Below the pieces are notes generated by a model, which ran no database searches, was not told where the DNA came from, and was given only the letters and a program-made list of their open reading frames with translations. DNA of 25,793 nt from a virus. Below are positions 7,554 to 14,798 of this stretch, piece by piece; position 1 is the first letter of the stretch; every line of letters begins with the position of its first letter. The DNA is taken from the IMG/VR virus record IMGVR_UViG_3300047309_000214, positions 1 to 25,793 of that record; one strand, 5' to 3'. The position numbers and the translations under genes are program-made.

Positions 7554-8530
7554 ACTTTTAAACTCCAAGATTGTTCTTCAGCACCTGCACACATTCCGTT
7601 ACGTTTAAACTCACATACTTTACACGTAAAATGCATTTTGTCTGCATTTTTCGGTATTGTAAAGTTTCCTTTAACGATTTGACTAAACAAAGATTTAACC
7701 TCTCTAATTGCTTCTGTTAAGGAAATTTTGTATTCACGTCCTACAACTGTGCATACGTACTCATCATCATTGATGCGTACAAACTCACGTTCTTTACCTT
7801 CATTGACGTAATACAGTGTAAATTTGCGTACTGGTCGCTGATAGTACTGTCGTACAGCGTAAATGTATAATGGTGCTTGCAAATCAGTAGATAGTTTCTT
7901 ACCAACCATAACTTTACCAGTTTTCCAGTCAGCAATTTCTAACTCACCATCTACTTCGTTAATTCTATCCATGGTAATGGAGATGTTTGGCACATTATCT
8001 CCAATTTCAAATTCAATTTTTTGTTCTAATACAATTGGCGGTAACATTTGATTGTGTGCAATGACAAACTCTCGGATTGACTTAATTGCACGTTGGAACA
8101 TTTCTTCTTTCTTTTCTTCTGTTCCAAATAAATCAAATGAGTAATTAGACCAGAATCTATCATTAAACTCTTGAATGATTTCTTCTGTGTTTGGCTCTAA
8201 AATCATGGAGTACTTTTCAAATAACTCATGCAAATCAGAGCCAAGTCTAGTATACATATTTCCTTGTTGTTGATTTCCTTTAATAACTTCTAAATAAAAA
8301 GCATAAGGACATTTTTTATACAGTTCAATGTGTGTACGTCTAATTACTGTTGGCAATTCGTATTTCTGTGGTTGATTTGTTTTGTTTGTATAACACGCAT
8401 CGCAGAAAGTACCACCATCTTTTATTGAACAATCTTTATGAAGTGGTGCTTTACAAGAATCACATTTGCAATTCTTTTTAATGTTTTCTACTTTGTCGTA
8501 ACAATTAGCACAAATCAACTCATCACCCAC
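7550..8530 (-). CDS. RecB/Cas4-like PD-(D/E)XK nuclease with N-terminal RING-like zinc domain
   Basis: This 326-aa exonuclease-type protein has a RecB-family core: H101 in the helix LGSDLHELFE, D188 (SITMDRI), D201 and K203 in EIADWKTGK, and Q218 (motif QAP). C74 (KKCPYAFYL) and C303, C306, C314 near the C-terminus have the spacing of the iron-sulfur cluster of Cas4, AddB and Dna2 nucleases. The N-terminal 46 residues add C7-x2-C10-x12-C23-x2-C26-x4-H31-x2-C34-x8-C43-x2-C46, a cross-brace zinc pattern I do not associate with this family. The start is a GTG with no good ribosome-binding site, inside the end of the preceding membrane gene, so coupled initiation is likely; the frame is closed 21 bases further upstream. 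Likely role: DNA end processing in phage recombination or degradation of host DNA. Confidence 0.8.
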   Translation of the reverse strand: MGDELICANCYDKVENIKKNCKCDSCKAPLHKDCSIKDGGTFCDACYTNKTNQPQKYELPTVIRRTHIELYKKCPYAFYLEVIKGNQQQGNMYTRLGSDLHELFEKYSMILEPNTEEIIQEFNDRFWSNYSFDLFGTEEKKEEMFQRAIKSIREFVIAHNQMLPPIVLEQKIEFEIGDNVPNISITMDRINEVDGELEIADWKTGKVMVGKKLSTDLQAPLYIYAVRQYYQRPVRKFTLYYVNEGKEREFVRINDDEYVCTVVGREYKISLTEAIREVKSLFSQIVKGNFTIPKNADKMHFTCKVCEFKRNGMCAGAEEQSWSLKV

Positions 8531-8679
8531 AATACAAAAAAGAATAATAAATTAGCAAGAATACTTAAAATGATTCCCGCTATGAAAGTAATCCACATTT
8601 GTTTCCAAGTATCTCGGAATATTAACTTGATTGCTAAACTTGCAACAAACAGTACAAGAATACCAGTTACAATATCCAT
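8515..8679 (-). CDS. 54-aa two-helix membrane protein
   Basis: The ATG overlaps the upstream stop (TAATG), with GAGGT nine bases before it. Two hydrophobic stretches (about residues 3-20 and 28-51) flank a short charged loop (FRDTWKQ). The last codons overlap the GTG start of the nuclease. The function is unknown; topology resembles small phage membrane peptides, but position in the replication region argues against a lysis role. Confidence 0.65.
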   Translation of the reverse strand: MDIVTGILVLFVASLAIKLIFRDTWKQMWITFIAGIILSILANLLFFFVLWVMS

Positions 8680-8834
8680 TATTCGGCTACCTCAGCTTTA
8701 GAATTAATAATGATTGCTTTTGCATACTCAAGCAAACCAATTGTAGATACATTGTTTAGCCCATCATGTTGAATTGACATTTGTTGTGTTTCAGTATCCA
8801 ATTCAATAACTACTACAACTTTATTGTTCTCCAT
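8679..8834 (-). CDS. 51-aa hypothetical protein
   Basis: A GGTGG ribosome-binding site lies six bases before the ATG. The start overlaps the end of the DUF3310-type gene by 14 bases and the stop overlaps the next start. The short protein begins with a beta-type segment (NKVVVVIELD) followed by a mixed region and a helix (IGLLEYAKAIII), with an acidic end. No family recognised. Confidence 0.6.
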   Translation of the reverse strand: MENNKVVVVIELDTETQQMSIQHDGLNNVSTIGLLEYAKAIIINSKAEVAE

Positions 8835-9171
8835 CTTTTTCCACCGTCCCAATTAGTTTATTAAGATACCATAGAGCTTTTTGTAAATCCTCTACACCAT
8901 TCTTTTTATCATATCTAACAACATATTTCAATACATTTCCAGCTAAAAAACCTTTAAAACCTTGTAATCCAAGTTTTGCTTCAAGTACATCAATGAGTTC
9001 AATTCCACCACTTTTGTAATGGTCTGGATTAATGTTATCTGATTTGACAATTTGCATTGTTGACCCCTTATAAATTGTATTTTCTTCTAAGTAACAACTT
9101 CCACATACTTTAGTTCCACCATGTGTAATGTAATACGCACCTACGTCTTGTTGACACATTGAGCAACGCAT
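8821..9171 (-). CDS. DUF3310-family protein with N-terminal zinc finger
   Basis: Residues ~47-110 match the phage DUF3310 family: NPDHYKSGGIELIDVLEA, then FLAGNVLKYVVRY and DLQKALWYLNKL. The domain is widespread in phage replication regions; it is sometimes annotated as a nucleotide kinase, but its function is not established to my knowledge. The first ~27 residues add a four-Cys zinc site, C3-x2-C6 and C23-x2-C26. The start ATG has GAGGTG upstream and directly follows the stop of the preceding gene. Confidence 0.8.
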   Translation of the reverse strand: MRCSMCQQDVGAYYITHGGTKVCGSCYLEENTIYKGSTMQIVKSDNINPDHYKSGGIELIDVLEAKLGLQGFKGFLAGNVLKYVVRYDKKNGVEDLQKALWYLNKLIGTVEKDGEQ

Positions 9172-9363
9172 TTACTTCACCTCACCATGAATACGGTAAT
9201 CTTTTACCATATCTAGTTCTCCGCTTTCTAAAGCTTGAAGTAGTTTATTTGTATTAATTACGTCATAAAAAATATTTGTATCATTTGTTAATGGATATTT
9301 TTCTTGATTTGCTTCCATCCATTTAAGTAGTTTCTTTTTACTCACTTGCCGTAACATGTTCAT
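9172..9363 (-). CDS. 63-aa hypothetical protein
   Basis: GGAAG eight bases upstream supports the ATG at 9363 rather than the GTG at 9372. The protein is helical and charged (NMLRQVSKKKLLKWMEANQE, later LLQALESGELDM). It overlaps the upstream gene by 26 bases in another frame. No recognised family. Confidence 0.55.
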   Translation of the reverse strand: MNMLRQVSKKKLLKWMEANQEKYPLTNDTNIFYDVINTNKLLQALESGELDMVKDYRIHGEVK

Positions 9364-9562
9364 ATTCGTCACTTCCTTTTGCTAAGGTGTTAATTTTGTC
9401 TATAAACAACAATAAATCTTCTTTACTAAAAAACTTTAAAGAAACTGTGTTATGTGTTTCACGTTCTTTACCAAATACATAAATACTTAAAGTGTCATGA
9501 CCCATAACATCTTTAGTTAAATACAATTCAGCATCTTGTTTTACGAACATAACTGATAACAT
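9338..9562 (-). CDS. 74-aa hypothetical protein
   Basis: AGGAG nine bases before the ATG at 9562, partly inside the end of the preceding regulator gene. The composition suggests a compact beta-alpha fold: strands in AELYLTKDVM, TLSIYVFG and TVSLKFF, then a helix EDLLLFIDKINTLA. No recognised family. Confidence 0.55.
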   Translation of the reverse strand: MLSVMFVKQDAELYLTKDVMGHDTLSIYVFGKERETHNTVSLKFFSKEDLLLFIDKINTLAKGSDEYEHVTASE

Positions 9563-9563
9563 A

Positions 9564-9788
9564 TTATTCAACTCCTAAAAGATAATTTGTTGATACATCA
9601 AAGTAATCTGCTAGTTTATCCAATTCTTGATTTTTAATAGGATATACACCTTGTTCACGTCTACGATATGTATGATGTGTCATACCAAGCTCTTTTGCAG
9701 CACGATGTTGTGTAAACAACATACGCTTGCTTTTTGCTTTACGTAACGTTTTAATACGTTTTCCAACTGCTTTCCAATCAACTTGCAT
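9564..9788 (-). CDS. XRE/Cro-like helix-turn-helix regulator
   Basis: The 74-aa protein has a single Cro/C1-type helix-turn-helix: FTQHRAAKELGMTHHTYRRR (~residues 25-44) followed by ELDKLADYFDVSTNYLLG, the typical helices 4-5 and end of the XRE fold. The ATG lies inside the end of the 242-aa gene upstream. Presumably a DNA-binding repressor or modulator of phage early transcription; no obvious operator was identified. Confidence 0.85.
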   Translation of the reverse strand: MQVDWKAVGKRIKTLRKAKSKRMLFTQHRAAKELGMTHHTYRRREQGVYPIKNQELDKLADYFDVSTNYLLGVE

Positions 9789-10506
9789 TTTCTTTTTCCT
9801 CCCCTGTAATTAATTCGCTGTAAGGTAATGTTTTAATCCAATCACAAAACTCATGCCACTCTTTCAACTTGTGAGATTTACGACTATGGTACATACTTGC
9901 CAACACCGCATAATTGAGTGTTACTGTACGTTTTTGGTTAAACCCACTTGGCAATAGTGCAATGAGTAAATCCCAATAGCGTTTGTCTTTTGTCATGTTG
10001 TACGCTTCTCTTGTAAGTTCTAGCGTTTCAAACATATTTTTGATAAATACGCATACTTCTTGGTCTGCAAAGTTATTGCTTTCTTTTAGTTCTTCAATAA
10101 ATCCATAATCAAAAGAAAACATATCTTCTGAATATTGTTGATAACCATAACTATCTGTTTTCCAAAAACCTTTTCGATTAATCGTGTGCATAGTAGACTC
10201 GCTATTTGCGGTTGTTCCAACTTTGTACGTATCAAATTGCTTCCAAAAGTATAGCGGTGAGTTTAAGTCAAATGATAGCGTGATTTGTCGCATGAACTTT
10301 GCATGGTCGCTACCAGCTCGAACAAGTTTTTTCATCAACTTTAAGTCGTTTTCGCCAATATTGTAAATTAGTTGCAACTCTTTTTTGACTTCATCATTTT
10401 TTGAAAACCATGTACTATCACTTTTATCGTGGCTATCCCAACTGTTTCGCATACCACGAACTGCGGCTTCAAACTCTGGATAACTTACTTCTGTTACTTC
10501 AATCAT
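9778..10506 (-). CDS. Conserved phage protein, possible degenerate ThyX-like fold
   Basis: This 242-aa protein has features I recall from a common unassigned phage family: GMRNSWDSHDKSDS (residues 18-31), LKLMKKLVRAGSDHAKFMRQ (56-75) and FWKQFDTYKVGTTANSESTM (87-106). The last stretch aligns by eye with the ThyX motif R-H-R-x2-S-x-N-x2-S-x-R-Y, keeping the Asn (N101) and Ser (S104) but with Tyr-Lys-Val where ThyX has Arg-His-Arg. If related, it would keep a flavin/nucleotide-type fold but not ordinary thymidylate synthase chemistry. Translation is coupled to DnaE (ATGA overlap, GGAGG upstream). Position among nucleotide and replication genes fits a metabolism role. Confidence 0.5.
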   Translation of the reverse strand: MIEVTEVSYPEFEAAVRGMRNSWDSHDKSDSTWFSKNDEVKKELQLIYNIGENDLKLMKKLVRAGSDHAKFMRQITLSFDLNSPLYFWKQFDTYKVGTTANSESTMHTINRKGFWKTDSYGYQQYSEDMFSFDYGFIEELKESNNFADQEVCVFIKNMFETLELTREAYNMTKDKRYWDLLIALLPSGFNQKRTVTLNYAVLASMYHSRKSHKLKEWHEFCDWIKTLPYSELITGEEKENAS

Positions 10507-13500
10507 TTCAATTCCTCCGCTGTATTTAATAGAACAGAATCTCCGCTTTTTTTACCTTTAACCATAACAAGTTTTCCAATTTCCATGGTTGATTGTAGTT
10601 TATCATTACTCCACAAAGAAGAAAATACCAAAATACGTACAGAACCAAATAAAGTATCAAGTGTAATAAATGCCATTTGATTTCCTTTTTTGTCGTTTCG
10701 GACACTCAAATCAACAACTTCTCCACCAACCAAACACTCACTATCTTCTTTATATGATTCGAGTGGATTGAATCCGTATTTTTCCATTGGATGCGTAGAT
10801 AAATACATACCAAGCGATTGTTTTTCCCACTCTGATTTAAGTTGGTCATTAAAGTTATAAATAAAAGTAATTACGTTATTCTTAATTTCTTTTGATGTGC
10901 GGTTAGCCATTTCAACTTGATGCAATAACTCACCACGATTTGGATTATCAAAATCAAAACAACCAGACTTTACTAAATTAACTAAAACGTTTTGTTTAAT
11001 AAAATTCTTTTGTCTTTTTTCCATAAACTCATCAAAAGATTTAATTGGTCTTAATTCTTTAATATGTGTAATTGCACTTTCACCAACGTGTTTAATAGTA
11101 GTAATGCGGTAACGTATAGCGTCACCTTCTACAACAAATTCATCAGTTGATTTGTTAATGTCTGGTGGTAAAATACTAATTCCACGTTTTTTACATTCTG
11201 CAATGTATGTTGCAATCTTTTCTGAATCATCGCCATCAGATGTCATTAGTGATGCGTAAAAATGCTGCGGATAATAGTATTTAAGGAATGCTGTTTGGTA
11301 AGATAACATTGCATAACTTGCTGAGTGTGATTTGTTAAATGAGTAACCACCATCAACTGCTGCACAAATTTCATCCCAAACTAGAATAATTTCTTCTTTA
11401 GAATAATTATTATTAAGAGAATCTTGAATAAACTTTTCTTTTAATTCTTCATTTTCAGATAAGTTTTTAGCTTTGCGAATGTATTTATCTGAGTATGCAA
11501 TATCCCATCCTGCAAGCGTTTTACAGTCTAAAAGAAACTGTTCTTGGTAAGTCATTGTACCTGACGTTTCTTCCATATAAGGCAATCTGGATTTGTGTAC
11601 AGACCACGTTTTACCTTTCCTACGTGCAATATACTCATCCCAATCACCAACACCTGGTCGAATCAAAGAGTTAATTGCAATTAAGTCACGGAAATTGCGT
11701 GGTTGTTGCTCAATAACTTTGGCTGATTGGGAGTTTAACTGGAATACGCCACTCACATCACCAGTACCAAGCATTTTGTAAATATTCTCATCTTCATAAT
11801 TAATCTTATTTAAATCAATAATTTGATTAGTGCTTTTATAAATGGAATCCAAGCATCTCCGTAATACTGGTAAAGTTTCCAAGCCAAGAATATCAAACTT
11901 GTAATGACCAAGCTCTTCAAGCATGTATTTATCAAAAGCAACAATACGTTTAGTCTTGTCATCTGCTTTTGTTTTAACTGGAAGAATAGAAGAAAGACCA
12001 GGATATATAATAACACCACCAGCATGTTGGCTTTCATGACTCACAATCCCTTCTAAACGTGCAATAATATCAAATTCTTCTTTGTATTTCTTTTTAACGT
12101 TTAGCAGTTCTGGTTGTGCAGCATATGCATCATCAAGTGTTTTGCACGTTTCATCAATCATTTTTGTGATGCGTCCAATTTCAGCTTGTGGATGCTCAAA
12201 TGCGTTAAGTACTTTGCGTACTACGTTACGTGGACTCATTGTGCCAAACGCTACAATACGTGCTACGTTTTCCATACCATATTTCTTTTGCAAATCCTCA
12301 AACACCGCATCTTGATTTGAGAAGTCTACATCAAAGTCTGGTTGACGTCCATCAGCCATAAAACGTTCAAACAACAAATCAAACTCTTGTGGGTCAATAC
12401 GTGTAATATCAGTTAGATATGCTACTTTACTACCTGCACCAGAACCACGCCCATCACCAACAATAATTCCATTGTTTCTTGATGAGTTAACGTAATCTTG
12501 AACAATTAAGAAATATCCACTATAACCATTACGATCAATAACATCAATTTCTTCTTGAACCATTTTCATGTATTCTTTGTCTGTTGATTTGCCTTTTTCA
12601 CGTGCACCTTCAATAACACGTTCTACAAGAAGTTGTCGTTCAGTTTTCCCATTAGGAATGTCATAGTACTGTGGAAGATAATTGCCAATTTTAATTTCTC
12701 CGTTGCATTTATCAGCAATTTCTTTTGTGTTGCTTAACGCTTCAGTGACTAACTCTTTATCAAGTTTATCAAACGTTTCTAACATTTCTTCTGCACTTTT
12801 TAACCAAAAATCGTTGGTTGTGAATTTAAAACGTTTTTCATCGCTCATCTTTTTGTTTAATTGAAGTGCCAACAAAACTTCATGTGGGAAACAATCTGTT
12901 TCATACGTATAATGCACATCATTAGTGGCAACAATTTTAATGCCTAAGCTTTTTGCAATTTTAATAGATGCAAGATTGCATACGTGCTGTTCTGGGATTT
13001 GATTTGGTTGAATTTCAATGTAGAAATCATTGCCAAACACTTCTTTGAATTTGCGTGCCCAACCTGTTGCTCCAACAATATCACCCTCAATAATCATTTG
13101 ATTAAATGCACTACCTAAGCAAGATGATGTAACAATCAAACCTTCATGATAAAACTTAAGAATGTCCCAATTGATGCGTGGCTTGTAGTAATAGTTGTGT
13201 ACATATGCGTACTCCTGCAACTTAAACATGTTTTCAATGCCTTTGTTGTTTTTAGCAAACACAACTAAATGACCATTCTTTTTATCATTTTCACGTTCAT
13301 AGTAAAACTCACATCCGTGAATAACTTTAACACCATGTTTTTGTCCAAGTTTTTGTGCTTCAAACAAACCACTTGTAGAGCCATGGTCTGTAATTGCAAT
13401 AAACTCTTGACCAAGTTCTTTTGCTGTTAAAATTAACTCTTCAATCTTGCTCATCCCATCAAGAATTGAATACTCACTGTGCGTATGGATGTGTCCAAAA

Positions 13501-13514
13501 TTTACATCACACAT
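10503..13514 (-). CDS. dnaE: DNA polymerase III alpha subunit (DnaE type)
   Basis: This 1003-aa C-family replicative polymerase has an N-terminal PHP domain beginning HIHTHSEYSILDG. It continues with GDGRGSGAGS near residue 355, the catalytic PDFDVDF near 393, HAGGVIIYPG, and the third palm aspartate in FDILGLETLPV. The fingers region includes SHSASYAMLSYQTAFLKYYY. A C-terminal OB-fold (ECLVGGEVVDLSVRNDKKGN...GSVRILVF) follows a tandem helix-hairpin-helix region. No 3'-5' exonuclease insert of the PolC kind is seen. Length is somewhat shorter than bacterial DnaE, normal for phage forms. The ATG has GGGGGA upstream. Its place next to primase, helicase and SSB indicates a largely self-sufficient phage replisome; no sliding clamp or loader is visible here. 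Confidence 0.95.
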   Translation of the reverse strand: MCDVNFGHIHTHSEYSILDGMSKIEELILTAKELGQEFIAITDHGSTSGLFEAQKLGQKHGVKVIHGCEFYYERENDKKNGHLVVFAKNNKGIENMFKLQEYAYVHNYYYKPRINWDILKFYHEGLIVTSSCLGSAFNQMIIEGDIVGATGWARKFKEVFGNDFYIEIQPNQIPEQHVCNLASIKIAKSLGIKIVATNDVHYTYETDCFPHEVLLALQLNKKMSDEKRFKFTTNDFWLKSAEEMLETFDKLDKELVTEALSNTKEIADKCNGEIKIGNYLPQYYDIPNGKTERQLLVERVIEGAREKGKSTDKEYMKMVQEEIDVIDRNGYSGYFLIVQDYVNSSRNNGIIVGDGRGSGAGSKVAYLTDITRIDPQEFDLLFERFMADGRQPDFDVDFSNQDAVFEDLQKKYGMENVARIVAFGTMSPRNVVRKVLNAFEHPQAEIGRITKMIDETCKTLDDAYAAQPELLNVKKKYKEEFDIIARLEGIVSHESQHAGGVIIYPGLSSILPVKTKADDKTKRIVAFDKYMLEELGHYKFDILGLETLPVLRRCLDSIYKSTNQIIDLNKINYEDENIYKMLGTGDVSGVFQLNSQSAKVIEQQPRNFRDLIAINSLIRPGVGDWDEYIARRKGKTWSVHKSRLPYMEETSGTMTYQEQFLLDCKTLAGWDIAYSDKYIRKAKNLSENEELKEKFIQDSLNNNYSKEEIILVWDEICAAVDGGYSFNKSHSASYAMLSYQTAFLKYYYPQHFYASLMTSDGDDSEKIATYIAECKKRGISILPPDINKSTDEFVVEGDAIRYRITTIKHVGESAITHIKELRPIKSFDEFMEKRQKNFIKQNVLVNLVKSGCFDFDNPNRGELLHQVEMANRTSKEIKNNVITFIYNFNDQLKSEWEKQSLGMYLSTHPMEKYGFNPLESYKEDSECLVGGEVVDLSVRNDKKGNQMAFITLDTLFGSVRILVFSSLWSNDKLQSTMEIGKLVMVKGKKSGDSVLLNTAEELK

Positions 13515-13524
13515 AACTTTCCCC

Positions 13525-13587
13525 CTAGTCTAATAACCATGCTATGAAAAACGCAATTCCAAAAACTACTATTGCACCAAATAGCAT
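13525..13587 (-). CDS. 20-aa hydrophobic micro-peptide
   Basis: An AGGAGG ribosome-binding site at correct spacing precedes ATG 13587. The frame encodes M-L-F-G-A-I-V-V-F-G-I-A-F-F-I-A-W-L-L-D, essentially one transmembrane helix. It fills the otherwise empty gap between the 70-aa gene and dnaE. The strong ribosome-binding site and clean hydrophobicity suggest it is translated. It could also act as a leader that couples translation into dnaE. Confidence 0.5.
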   Translation of the reverse strand: MLFGAIVVFGIAFFIAWLLD

Positions 13588-13597
13588 AGTATACCTC

Positions 13598-13810
13598 CTA
13601 CATCAAATCAACAATAAATCTTCCATCTCGTAATGCTTCATCCATAGCTAATCTGATTTGATTAATTTCAAATTGATTTCCATCAACAATTTTTACACTT
13701 TTTCCAGTGGGTTTGGTTACCCAAAATTCATACACACCCTCTGTTGTAGAGGGGTGCACGTTATAACCAATAATGTTGTATGTTCCAGTTTCAAGTCGTA
13801 CCCAAAGCAT
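13598..13810 (-). CDS. 70-aa hypothetical protein
   Basis: The small protein lies three bases after the primase stop (CACTCTCC on the plus strand, i.e. a GGAGAGTG ribosome-binding site). Predominantly beta in appearance (VRLETGTYNIIGYNV, YEFWVTKP, KSVKIVDG) followed by an amphipathic helix (NQIRLAMDEALRDG). Conserved position between primase and polymerase suggests a replication or nucleotide-binding accessory role, but no family was recognised. Confidence 0.6.
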   Translation of the reverse strand: MLWVRLETGTYNIIGYNVHPSTTEGVYEFWVTKPTGKSVKIVDGNQFEINQIRLAMDEALRDGRFIVDLM

Positions 13811-13813
13811 TTT

Positions 13814-14797
13814 TTACACTCTCCTTAATTCGTTATCAAATTTATGTCGTAACAAATGTCTATCAATGTTTTCTGGGTCTTGCCCTTCATCAAAAGGCAA
13901 AACATAAACTGTTGCTTTATTTTTAAACATCTCAATGGCTTTTTGTGTTGCAGTTGCTCCAGCTTTATCTCCGTCAAAAGCAAGTACAAGCTCTGCACCA
14001 GTACGCATTAATAACTTGTACTGCTCTTTGGAGATGTGTGCACCAAACGTACACACTGCATGCACCCCCGCTTCATAAAATGCCCACACATCAAAGATTC
14101 CTTCGCAAATCACAATAACGTCATCATGTTTTGCTACATCGTAGTTATAAAGCATATTGCTTGTTTCAATCTCTGCTGGCTGGTGCAGCCACTTTGGATT
14201 ATCTTCTGATTTTATACGTCGGATAGAGCCGCCAACTTGAATTCCATTATGAATAATTGGAATCAATAAACGGTTACGCAAAGTGTAGTTGCTTCCAGTT
14301 TTGTTTTGAAGTGTAACATTATCAATGTAAACTAGACCAAAGTGATTGATAGTATCAATATGAAACTCTCTAAACTTTTTTACCTCTTTGAACTCTCCAG
14401 CAAATTGGTATTCAGATAGAGTTTGTTTCTTTTTCTTTGCCTTCATTAAAGCAATAAACTTTTTAACTTCTTTGATGTGCGATTGTTGATGTTCAACAAT
14501 CTTATAATTATTTATGTCAACGTTGCAAATTGTTGCGACACGTCTGACAGCAGTTGTAAAATCACACTTTTCCAGTTGTTGTACGAGTGCAATTGCATCT
14601 CCACCACCACAACCACCAGTGTGACAATACCATAGATTATTTTCACGATTTGCCACAAATGCAGTTTTGTTATCTCCGTCATGTATTTTGCAACATCCAC
14701 GAATCATATGACCATCTTCATGCAAACCTTCAAATCCATAGTATTCTAAAATATCTTCAATCTTAATTGTTTCATTGAGATATGTTAGAGCATCCAT
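13814..14797 (-). CDS. DnaG-type DNA primase
   Basis: The 327-aa primase lays RNA primers for replication. It has an N-terminal CHC2-like zinc-binding domain (C36-x2-H39 and C58-x4-C63, followed by GGGDAIALVQ) and a Toprim catalytic domain: CEGIFDVWAFYEAG with E232, then AFDGDKAG with D275 and D277, and a trailing LPFDEGQDPENI. It lacks the long C-terminal helicase-binding domain of bacterial DnaG, as usual in short phage primases. The start ATG directly follows the helicase stop with AGAGGTG upstream, so primase and helicase are translated as a coupled pair. Confidence 0.9.
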   Translation of the reverse strand: MDALTYLNETIKIEDILEYYGFEGLHEDGHMIRGCCKIHDGDNKTAFVANRENNLWYCHTGGCGGGDAIALVQQLEKCDFTTAVRRVATICNVDINNYKIVEHQQSHIKEVKKFIALMKAKKKKQTLSEYQFAGEFKEVKKFREFHIDTINHFGLVYIDNVTLQNKTGSNYTLRNRLLIPIIHNGIQVGGSIRRIKSEDNPKWLHQPAEIETSNMLYNYDVAKHDDVIVICEGIFDVWAFYEAGVHAVCTFGAHISKEQYKLLMRTGAELVLAFDGDKAGATATQKAIEMFKNKATVYVLPFDEGQDPENIDRHLLRHKFDNELRRV

Positions 14798-14798
14798 G

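Noticed and set aside
7550-8530. Cas4 as part of a CRISPR system
   Set aside because: The nuclease has Cas4-like cysteines, but there are no cas1, cas2 or repeats nearby; a phage recombination or exonuclease role is simpler.
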